From contig JALLBK010001071.1 in the NCBI GenBank assembly GCA_036940085.1, forward strand, positions 1 through 12,637: a stretch of 12,637 nt of DNA. The letters run 5' to 3'. Positions 1-6,634 of this stretch are shown here, piece by piece; position 1 is the stretch's first letter, and every line of letters starts with the position of its first letter. A program made the translations under genes and the position numbers. This stretch comes from Discostella pseudostelligera. Taxonomy: Eukaryota; Bacillariophyta; Thalassiosirophyceae; Thalassiosirales; Thalassiosiraceae. The notes beneath the pieces are model-generated. The model did not search any database. It was not told where the DNA came from and worked only from the letters and a program-made list of their open reading frames with translations.

Positions 1-40
1 TGCTAGCTTCACCTAGCTTTGCCTAGCAAAGCCTAAGATC
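1..40. repeat. 10-bp-period tandem repeat at window edge
   Basis: Four successive 10-mers share a CTAGC-like core at the same phase: TGCTAGCTTC, ACCTAGCTTT, GCCTAGCAAA and GCCTAAGATC. The array is degenerate by the fourth unit and may continue leftwards outside the window. GCTTTG (16-21) and CAAAGC (27-32) can also pair around a CCTAG loop. No function can be assigned. Confidence 0.5.
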
Positions 41-224
41 ACTTTTAAGCATAAAATAAGCTCATAATTTTCATCTGAAGACAATCTGCACATCTCTGTT
101 GTCTTGTGACTTTCACCTTCAGGGCAGCCTTCCAGCTCAAGTCAGGCACCTTAGGGTGCTTACTAAAATGATAGGTTGGGGCACAGAGGCTTGCCCTAAG
201 CCAACCCATGATGATGTCACAATC

Positions 225-338
225 ACCCACCACCATACCAGTACCAGCACCCACAGCCATCAAACACCACAATTGCACTGGCACCACCACACCACAACAA
301 CACCACCACCACCATGGACCACCAACACTCCACCAACC
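225..338. repeat. CAC/ACC-rich low-complexity tract
   Basis: A strongly strand-asymmetric tract of CAC, ACC and CAA triplets with very few G residues. It is an imperfect microsatellite-like tract. It gives His/Thr/Pro-rich frames in all + phases, which explains the spurious open frames here. Confidence 0.6.
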
Positions 339-551
339 TTAAGGATCTACCCACCAACCAACCTCTTCATCACCATTCCCAATTGTTTATGGAACCATTT
401 TTGATTTTATCCTGTGATGACGCAACCACCATACCCTTGCACCATGAGAGACTCAGCATCAAATTATCTTCTTTACCGCTCACTCAACCTCTTCACACAG
501 CTTCACCCTCGACAGCCCATGACCCACACCATCACCCCACCACTTACATAA

Positions 552-632
552 TACAGAATCCGGATCAATTGTCCCATTTTCAAGAATCTAAAAAAACAAA
601 AAAACACTGCAACAATTAATCCGGATTCTGTA
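552..632. repeat. short inverted repeat with TA ends (possible MITE)
   Basis: The left arm CAGAATCCGGATCAATTG (554-571) and right arm CAATTAATCCGGATTCTG (613-630) are reverse complements over 18 bases with one mismatch. They are separated by 41 bases of A-rich sequence. Both ends are flanked directly by TA (552-553 and 631-632). TA target duplication and termini starting CAG are typical of Tc1/mariner/pogo-type elements, so a 77-bp miniature element is possible. A simple regulatory hairpin is the alternative. No transposase is present. Confidence 0.5.
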
Positions 633-688
633 GTAAGACGTTTATAAATTTACGAATGGATACGGAATCAAGTTATGTAGGCAACAGA

Positions 689-759
689 GCACCAGTGGTT
701 TAGTGGTAAAATCCAACGTTGCCATCGTTGGGCCCCGAGTTCGATTCTCGGCTGGTGCA
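689..759 (+). tRNA. tRNA-Gly (anticodon GCC)
   Basis: A complete cloverleaf of 71 nt can be folded by eye. The acceptor stem GCACCAG (689-695) pairs with CTGGTGC (752-758), with A759 as discriminator. The anticodon stem CAACG/CGTTG encloses the 7-nt loop TTGCCAT, placing anticodon GCC at 721-723, which reads GGC/GGU glycine codons. The T stem CCGAG/CTCGG encloses TTCGATT. The internal pol III promoter is visible as an A box (TGGTTTAGTGG, 696-706) and a B box (AGTTCGATTCT, 738-748). There is no intron and no encoded CCA, as expected for a eukaryotic nuclear tRNA gene. Confidence 0.96.
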
Positions 760-763
760 TTCG

Positions 764-767
764 TTTT
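764..767 (+). terminator. pol III T-run terminator of tRNA-Gly
   Basis: A TTTT run four bases after the discriminator base is the expected RNA polymerase III termination signal. Confidence 0.75.
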
Positions 768-780
768 ATTGTTTGTGAAT

Positions 781-825
781 TCGAGTCAATTTAGTCTCCA
801 CGTGTAATTCACTTTTTTGACTCGA
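781..825. promoter_or_regulatory. inverted TCGAGTCAA pair and CCACGTG upstream of NDUFS4
   Basis: TCGAGTCAA (781-789) and its exact reverse complement TTGACTCGA (817-825) flank a CCACGTG E-box/G-box core (798-804), about 95-140 bases before the NDUFS4 ATG. TGACTC is the half-site type bound by bZIP proteins and CACGTG is bound by bHLH or bZIP proteins. Binding here is inferred. Related TCGAGTCAA or TCGACTCGA sequences recur upstream of CDC37 (2206-2214) and MFAP1 (4322-4331). The leader also has AACAAT repeats (856-872). Confidence 0.4.
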
Positions 826-920
826 CCAGTTGAGCTCACATCACAGCAAGTGAGTAACAATAACAATAACAAATCTCCGCCGCCGCCACCAACAGCAACC
901 TACTATCGACTCTGGTGATC

Positions 921-1811
921 ATGATGTCCGCCGCCACACTCATCGCCCGCCGAGCCCATCGCTCCTCCTCCCTCCAATTCTTCTTCCTGCGACGCTCTCT
1001 ATCGTCCGTCCCCGCCCCCGCCGCCGGCCGTGCCACCAATTCCGCCCCCACCGCACCCCCCACCCGCACCTCACCCTCCGCCAAGGCCTTGGCCATTGCC
1101 GAACACAATGCCGAATGCGCGGCCAATCAACTTCACATCGACGGCCTAAAATCCGAAATTACCAAATATCGTGAAGAGATATCTGCCGTCGATGAACATG
1201 CCGTGTATGCCGTAACCACCCCCCTCCCCGATCCTCAACTACCAGAACAAGCATCGGAAATTGCCGCGTTGGATCCAGCCTACAAAAATCAAATTCCATT
1301 GAACCCCGACGGCACCGAAAAATGGATTACCATACGTCAAGAGCAAAGCAAGTGGCCCGTCCAAGCCCCACTATCCAAAGAATCATCGTGGGTTATCTCC
1401 TTCCAAGACAATGGCGAGACAGGCGAGACATGGGACAATCCATTAATGGGATGGGTCTCCAGTGCCGACCCCATGGCCAACAATATGCGTCTACAAATGT
1501 CGTTCGATACAGCCGCCAATGCCAAATACTTTTGTGAAAAGCGAGGGTGGAAATATATTATTGAAATGCCCATTCTACGTCGTGGACGGGCGGATAGTGC
1601 TCAGTATCAGGATTGTTTCTTGCCACAGGATGTGGCTGGACGGATAAAGCGAGAGGGGAAGAAGTGTGATCAGTGGCATAGGGATGCGGCGGGTGCTAGT
1701 CATTATTTTAGACCATTGAAGTATCATGGAGATGGGTTGGTGAGGCAGCATGGTCCGAATGGGGAGAAGGCGGTTGATAATGATACAGAAAGTTACTACA
1801 AGATGAGGTAA
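921..1811 (+). CDS. NDUFS4: mitochondrial complex I subunit NDUFS4 (18 kDa, AQDQ-type)
   Basis: Nuclear-encoded accessory subunit of NADH:ubiquinone oxidoreductase in the mitochondrial inner membrane. In the known family it sits at the peripheral arm and helps assemble and stabilise the NADH-binding N module. The core is clear at residues about 156-215: TWDNPLMGWVSSADPM followed by an FDTAANAKYFCEKRGWKY segment, matching the family's WENPLMGW..ADP and F...A..FAEKNGW signatures. Residues 1 to about 35 are rich in Arg/Ser/Ala with no acids (ARRAHRSSSL, FLRRSLSS), a typical presequence. The start is ATG 921 (or 924, adjacent); the open frame reaches back only to a GTG at 915. The protein is 296 aa against about 175 in human. 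Residues 55-150 are an extra N-terminal region and about 217-296 a C-terminal extension, including HYFRPLKYHGDGLV. Codon third positions switch from C-rich to G/T-rich along the gene. No intron is seen. Confidence 0.93.
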   Translation: MMSAATLIARRAHRSSSLQFFFLRRSLSSVPAPAAGRATNSAPTAPPTRTSPSAKALAIAEHNAECAANQLHIDGLKSEITKYREEISAVDEHAVYAVTTPLPDPQLPEQASEIAALDPAYKNQIPLNPDGTEKWITIRQEQSKWPVQAPLSKESSWVISFQDNGETGETWDNPLMGWVSSADPMANNMRLQMSFDTAANAKYFCEKRGWKYIIEMPILRRGRADSAQYQDCFLPQDVAGRIKREGKKCDQWHRDAAGASHYFRPLKYHGDGLVRQHGPNGEKAVDNDTESYYKMR

Positions 1812-2422
1812 ATTCAATGATGCAGCAACAAGAAATTGCGATATGAAATTGCGAGTGTATTTGGAGATTTGGGGGGTCGGATGTGTGTGGCCACGATGTA
1901 TTAATGTTCAGTCAAATGGAGAAGATTTAGATTAACGTAGGACTTAACGGATATTGAACGCTTGAGCCCCACTCGCGACATCGACGTGACGAATGACGAA
2001 GCGATCTCAATTGTGAATTCCCCCACTCTCGCTGTGTGTCGAGCGGACGAAGAGTTAAGGCATGCATATTTAATTTCGTTGTCCATCGCCTATCGCCATC
2101 CGTAGATACTTACTTAACCGTCACTCATCGTCAAAGAATCGAATGGAAGTGCATAATGTCAATTCATCTTCCACGTGGCAGTTTTGGCGCGCCGCTAGAG
2201 TAGAGTCGAGTCAAAAATTCGAGCATTTCAGAGTTCGGCACTGTTGACTGTTGTTGCTGTTGCTGTTGCCGACGATGACCATGGCCGCCGACTTCCCACA
2301 CTAGAGAGGTCTCCTACCTACTTATCCGGGCTTTCCATTGATATCCAACACCCAGCATCCCTCGCTCTCTCCCCTCTCTAAACATTCTTCATTAGTTTTG
2401 TCATCCTAAGACCAAAGCCACA
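1812..2422. other. NDUFS4 3' flank and CDC37 promoter/5' leader
   Basis: About 610 bases without a protein gene. The NDUFS4 3' side is A/G-rich with no distinctive terminator. The CDC37 side holds CCACGTGG plus TTTTGGCGC (2171-2193), GTCGAGTCAA (2205-2214), a TTGCTGT repeat near 2251-2269, and a short upstream reading frame (2275-2304) whose internal ATG has a good start context (GACCATGG). The pyrimidine-rich stretch at 2361-2400 precedes the CDC37 ATG. Confidence 0.6.
2171..2193. promoter_or_regulatory. palindromic G-box plus E2F-like site upstream of CDC37
   Basis: CCACGTGG (2171-2178) lies three bases before TTTTGGCGCGCC (2182-2193). The latter contains TTTGGCGC, matching the E2F/DP consensus TTTSSCGC. 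They are about 230-250 bases before the CDC37 start codon. The same pairing of CACGTGG with a GGCGGGA/GGCGC site recurs upstream of MFAP1 and between the dioxygenase and PPR genes. Factor identity is inferred from the motif only. Confidence 0.5.
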
Positions 2423-3950
2423 ATGAGCGGATTCAACTATTCCAAGTGGGACAATATCGAATTAAGCGATGATGAAGACGATGTGCACCCCAACATCGAC
2501 AAGGAATCTTGGTTCCGATTGAAGCATCGTACGCGTGTGGAACGGGAGGAGAAGGAGGATAAAGATAAGACTAGGATTAAGGAGGAGGTGAGACTGTAAA
2601 ATTATTGATTGTTTTTTGTCATCACCGCCCTCTCAACGGTAGCATTATTTTGGCGCACAATCTCACCAAATAATTATTGCACACCCACTCTACTCTCTCT
2701 TGACCTAACAGATGGCCAAGGCAAACCTACGCATCAAGGAAATCAACAAAATACTTTCCAAATCAAACACCTCCAAAACTGACAACGATTCCGACGATGA
2801 CTCTGACTTGGAAGACATGGACGGCCTACACTCGGAACTACTCGCACTGCAAAAATCCAATGTCGACAATCAAGCCAAATTAGACTATTATGAAAAACAC
2901 AAGAAGTGGAATGTTGACAATATGTGTCATGTAGTTGAGGAACGGACGATTGTCAATAAGGTGAAGGAGGAGAAATTTTCTGAGGGGGGATTTGCCTTGC
3001 CCAGCGAGGAGGAGGAGGAGGAAGTGCTAGTGGACCCTGGTGTTGAATCTGTTGCTTCTGCTGGTGCCACCGCCACCGCTGCTGCTGCTGATGCTGCTAA
3101 GATAGAAGATACAGTCGCTTCAACCAAAAAAGGAGAGGGTAGTGTACCAACGGGAAAAATGTCCGCGGCTACAATTGAGGATGATGCCAATGAGACTAAA
3201 TCAAAGGCGTCGTCGTCATCATCGACAACTACCAAATCCACAACAACCCAACAACCACCAGCAAAAAAGCTCCAACCTCAACCAAATGACCCCGCCGCCT
3301 CCGCAACCGTATCAGCCCTCTCCTATCATCAATTCACACAAAAATATGCTGATGTTGTCGAGAAATTCATGACCCTCGAAAGCATGGACGCCTCCCAAGA
3401 ATATCTACTACAACATGGTCATATCCTCCTACAGGAGAATGCATCGAACTATCTCCTACTCGCCAGTCTCGAGGATGAAATGAATGGATTCCATGAGAAG
3501 ATGAAACTCGTGGCCCGACAATCCCAAATTATTAGCAATATTGCAGAATTGGCCAAGAGTTTGAAATTACATCCTGGGAATGTCATACATCCCTTCTTCT
3601 TGCGTATGCGTGATGCAACATTGTTCCAGGGATTTATGGAAGGAGTGAATGAATTTATTCAACGGATTGAGGTCCGTGCCGTACAAAAGCGGAAGGAGAT
3701 GGATGCAGAGCGGGAACGGGAGATGAAAGAGCGTGAGGCCGTGGATATATCCGAAATCCCACGAGAGGAACGATTGGGTCCTGGTGGATTGGATCCATTG
3801 GAGGTATTTGAATCACTTCCAGAGTCGATGCAGGAGGCGTTTGAATCGAGGGAGAAGGAGAAGCTGGAGGCGGCATTGCGAGAATTGACGCCAGAGGAGG
3901 TGGATTATCATATGAAGCGGTGCATTGATGCCGGGTTGTGGAATGCGTAA
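2423..3950 (+). CDS. CDC37: Hsp90 co-chaperone Cdc37, join(2423..2587,2712..3950)
   Basis: Cytosolic co-chaperone that delivers client protein kinases to Hsp90. Exon 1 encodes 55 residues and exon 2 a further 412, joined in phase 0, giving 467 aa (human about 378). The N-terminus reads [20 protein letters not shown], the Cdc37 signature; Ser15 matches the family's CK2-phosphorylated Ser13, and HPNID follows. KWNVDNM (120-126) is the second conserved N-domain block. Residues about 150-255 are a low-complexity Glu/Ala/Ser/Thr/Gln insertion not found in animal or fungal proteins. The Hsp90-binding middle domain follows (about 259-385, with [12 protein letters not shown]), then the C-terminal domain with [17 protein letters not shown] (408-424) and CIDAGLW at the end. 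The ATG at 2423 is chosen because it starts the conserved N-terminus. The ATG at 2712 is the first codon of exon 2, not the true start. Confidence 0.95.
2588..2711 (+). other. CDC37: CDC37 intron 1 (124 bp, phase 0)
   Basis: Donor GAG|GTGAGA and acceptor CTAACAG|ATG. A pyrimidine tract (CCCACTCTACTCTCTCT) and a branch-like TTGACCTAAC lie just before the acceptor. Removing it keeps frame and joins the conserved Cdc37 N-terminus to the rest of the protein. Reading through meets a TAA nine bases after the donor. Confidence 0.9.
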
Positions 3951-4511
3951 TATATATTACACATTGGGTGAGAGGGCTTTTTGGATACATTGCATGCTGT
4001 ATGTATGCAGGATTTTAGCACCTACACTCAACAAAGCAGGAGAAGAATGCGCGGTGAGTATCGTAGTATTAACATGAAAATGGAAGATAAGAAATAAGAA
4101 ATTGCTCGATATTTCCTGAGACGTGAAAGTGGAAACATTATTTTCCAGAAAAGACCCCAACGATCATAGAGATAGCAAAGCATTGTCATGATTGACCATT
4201 GATTCCTTCAATACGTTCAACACTCGTCTCTCCCTTCATTCATCGCATTGGGCGGGATCATCCGATCGACCGCTTCTTCCCGCTCTACTTCTTACACGTG
4301 GCATAGATTTGGCGGGAGGTATCGACTCGACTGCTCTCTTAACACGTGGAAGCACCGGCACACCATCTACTGGGATTTCGGACGCCATGGTCATGATGTT
4401 CTTGTGCCAATAGCCGATAGGTACCATACTCCACCGACCACCGCCACACAAACTCAAATCTTAGTTAGTATCTGTTAGTATGGTAGGAGTACATAATAAT
4501 ATCGGGCAACC
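3951..4511. other. CDC37 3' flank and MFAP1 promoter
   Basis: About 560 bases without a supported gene. The left half (3951-4180) is A/T-rich with a small TGCAT/ATGCA hairpin near 3991-4009. The right half is GC-richer and holds the clustered GGCGGGA, CACGTGG and TCGACTCGA motifs at 4248-4349. Short overlapping open frames at 4192-4478 cover the motif cluster and resemble no protein family. Confidence 0.6.
4248..4349. promoter_or_regulatory. E2F-like and CACGTGG motif cluster upstream of MFAP1
   Basis: In order: TTGGGCGGGA (4248-4257), TTCCCGC (4277-4283, opposite orientation), CACGTGG (4295-4301), TTTGGCGGGA (4308-4317), TCGACTCGAC (4323-4332) and CACGTGG (4343-4349). GGCGGGA matches the E2F-type site and CACGTGG a G-box. 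The cluster ends about 160 bases before the MFAP1 ATG, a reasonable promoter distance. Confidence 0.55.
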
Positions 4512-6518
4512 ATGACATCCACCAACCAAAATGTAGGCCGCGACGAGCTGGCCGCGATGCTCGGTGCATCTTACGCATCCGACTTGATTGTGGCTGCTGG
4601 CACTACTGCTAGTGATCTTGCTAAGAAATCATCATCATTGCCTGGGGGAGTAGGAGTTGCTGGCGGCGGTCATCGCAAGCATGGCAGGGGCGGTGCTGGT
4701 GTGGCGGAGGAAGATGTGTCGAAAATGGATCGAGCACAGGCGGCAGCACTCGTGGCACGCAAATTTGCTGGTGATGGTGGGCCGGGGGCTTTGGCAGGGG
4801 CGTCGAGACACCGTGCAGCAGGTGGAAAACGCAAACGAATGCTGCAGCATCATTTACTAGTCGAAGACTTGATCGATTCGCAGCAGCAGGGCGCCGGTGT
4901 GATATTGGATGGCAGTGGTGCGGATGAAGTGAAGAAAACATATGCCAAGGAAGATCTGGTTGTAGAGAAGGACAGGTACGAAGCAGAAGAGGAGGAAGAA
5001 GAGGAAAGATTTGCATTACGTCCCCCCGTGGCGGATGGTATGCGAAAAAAGTCCGAAGCAAAGGTATTGGTGAGACGAGCGGGAGATGCAAGTAGTAATA
5101 GACGACGACGCTCTACTTCTTCATCATCTTCCGATTCAGAAAATTCGTCGTCATCTGAAAGCTCGTCATCATCGGTACCATCATCGCGTCATCGTTCTAG
5201 AGGGAGGAGGAGAGGGAGTGGGGGAGGACGGAGAACTAGATCCAATTCATCATCCTCGTCGGAAGATCAAGCTGATATTCGAAGAAGGAAAGCACGGGAA
5301 CAACATGAACAGAAGAAACAAGAGGGTAGTGGTGGTACATCAATCTTCTCTGCCCATGTTGCAAATGATGGAAAGCAGCCAGATACGATGGAAGCGAAAC
5401 AACGGAGAAGGATGCAAGAGACGGAAAATGGTGATGCCATGTCTACAGATATTGAACCAAACTACAAAAATAGCCTAGTCATCGATGGCCGGAAACAAAA
5501 GGAGGAAGCTCGGTTGAATACGAATCGCAACAATAGTCGTGATCGACATTCCAGATCGAAGCGGAGCTCATCCTCCTCCAGTGACAGCTCATCATCTAGC
5601 GACAGCTCATCATCGTCATCCGAGGACTCCTCTTCCGACGAATCCAATCACAATGCTACATCCCTACCAATGCCTATATCCAAGCCACTCTTCGTACCCA
5701 AATCCAAACGTGGTACCGTCACCGAACTGGAACTGCAATCTCAAAAGCACGAAGAGTTTGAGAAACGACGTGCCCAGGATGCAGAGAAGCGGGCCATTCA
5801 ATCCCGTGCACTCGTAGCAGCGGCAGTATCCTCCTCGGCAGGGAAGACAACTCTGAATAGCAATGAAGGGGATGAATTTGATACAGGTGAAGTGGGAGGA
5901 GAATACATCCCAGTACCGGATGATACCGATCCAACTCAGGAGGACAGTCCAGAATTGGTGGCGGCAGAGCGGAATGCATGGGAAGTTCGGGAATTGATTC
6001 GCATATTACGTGATGTCGATGAGGCGATGAAACGTGAAAAGGAGAGACGGGAGTTGGAGCGACGGAGGGCATTGACCGATGAAGAGCGTCTCGAGGAGGA
6101 TAAATTGAGTGGACAGTATCGTGCGCCGGGGGAGGCACGTCGACGTCTACGTGATGATGCCCAGGGAAGCAAGAGGGATGGCAACAATGAAGAAAGTAAC
6201 CGATATTTGCAACGGTTCCACCACCGTGGAGCATTCTACATGGATGAGGACACACTGAATCAAGCTGGCGAAGACGATGTACGGCATCGTGCCGCGAAGT
6301 ATTCCCGTGCTGCCACCGGGGAGGATAAGATTGATAAGAGTGCATTGCCAAAGGTAATGCAGGTGAAAAAGTTTGGATTTGCCGGCTATTCGACGAAGTA
6401 TAAGGGATTGGCGAAGGAGGATACTACTGATAAGAAGATGGACTTTTTATCCATTCGTGGACATGCACCGGCGAGAAGTTCTGGGCATGGACGTGGTGGA
6501 TCTGGCAGCGAGCGGTGA
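4512..6518 (+). CDS. MFAP1: spliceosomal protein MFAP1 (microfibrillar-associated protein 1 family)
   Basis: Nuclear pre-mRNA splicing factor. In known systems MFAP1 is a B-complex-specific spliceosome component acting around activation; the animal name is historical. The C-terminal third carries the family signatures: FVPKSKRGTVTE (from 394), AWEVRELIRILRD (from about 488) followed by LTDEER, then YLQRFHHRGAFYMDED (565-580) and LPKVMQVKKFGFAGYSTKYK (612-631) followed by DTT, matching the family's FLQKYYHRGAFFMDEDE and LPKVMQVKNFG..GRTKY blocks. The N-terminal half is unlike animal MFAP1: a Gly/Ala-rich start (GRDELAAMLGASYASDL), an acidic run near 157-165, and two Arg/Ser-rich blocks with long Ser runs (about 198-250 and 345-380), giving an SR-protein character. 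The length is 668 aa against 439 in human, in a single exon. It is convergent with the dioxygenase gene, with 116 bases between stop codons. Confidence 0.93.
   Translation: MTSTNQNVGRDELAAMLGASYASDLIVAAGTTASDLAKKSSSLPGGVGVAGGGHRKHGRGGAGVAEEDVSKMDRAQAAALVARKFAGDGGPGALAGASRHRAAGGKRKRMLQHHLLVEDLIDSQQQGAGVILDGSGADEVKKTYAKEDLVVEKDRYEAEEEEEEERFALRPPVADGMRKKSEAKVLVRRAGDASSNRRRRSTSSSSSDSENSSSSESSSSSVPSSRHRSRGRRRGSGGGRRTRSNSSSSSEDQADIRRRKAREQHEQKKQEGSGGTSIFSAHVANDGKQPDTMEAKQRRRMQETENGDAMSTDIEPNYKNSLVIDGRKQKEEARLNTNRNNSRDRHSRSKRSSSSSSDSSSSSDSSSSSSEDSSSDESNHNATSLPMPISKPLFVPKSKRGTVTELELQSQKHEEFEKRRAQDAEKRAIQSRALVAAAVSSSAGKTTLNSNEGDEFDTGEVGGEYIPVPDDTDPTQEDSPELVAAERNAWEVRELIRILRDVDEAMKREKERRELERRRALTDEERLEEDKLSGQYRAPGEARRRLRDDAQGSKRDGNNEESNRYLQRFHHRGAFYMDEDTLNQAGEDDVRHRAAKYSRAATGEDKIDKSALPKVMQVKKFGFAGYSTKYKGLAKEDTTDKKMDFLSIRGHAPARSSGHGRGGSGSER
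5583..5614 (+). repeat. 18-bp coding tandem repeat in the MFAP1 Ser block
   Basis: GACAGCTCATCATC occurs at 5583-5596 and again at 5601-5614, an 18-bp (six-codon) period encoding repeated Asp-Ser-Ser-Ser units. This suggests the RS-like block grew by replication slippage. It is part of a wider TCA/TCC/TCG serine-codon tract. Confidence 0.7.
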
Positions 6519-6634
6519 AACCATGCAAACAATTAGCAACGATCTACCAACGGCGATCTACAGTTGTCTTTATTATGCCCATCCGGAAATCACAAATACA
6601 TTCACTTTGGAAAAGCTTAGTCACTCATTCTATT
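6519..6634. other. short convergent 3' intergenic gap
   Basis: 116 bases between the MFAP1 stop and the dioxygenase stop on the opposite strand. It must hold the 3' UTRs of both genes, which therefore probably overlap as antisense. No distinctive motif is seen. Confidence 0.6.

Larger units (their letters stand above)
41..688. other. intergenic region with no recognisable protein gene
   Basis: This stretch of about 650 bases holds short reading frames on both strands, but their translations are low-complexity (His/Thr/Pro from CAC/ACC runs) and resemble no known family. It contains the CAC-rich tract (225-338) and the TA-flanked inverted repeat (552-632), annotated separately. It may also contain the 5' flank of the tRNA-Gly gene and a 3' UTR of a gene to the left. 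Confidence 0.6.

Noticed and set aside
205..430. RTGATGA-like C boxes (about 208 and 406) suggesting a C/D snoRNA.
   Set aside because: No suitably placed D box (CTGA) or terminal stem was found, so there is no support beyond the short motif.
99..619. Two + strand frames of 101 codons in the left intergenic region.
   Set aside because: Their translations are His/Thr/Pro low-complexity from the CAC-rich tract. They overlap each other and lack any recognisable motif.
4192..4478. Overlapping open frames on both strands between CDC37 and MFAP1.
   Set aside because: They overlie the promoter motif cluster, have no family resemblance and no coding-like composition.
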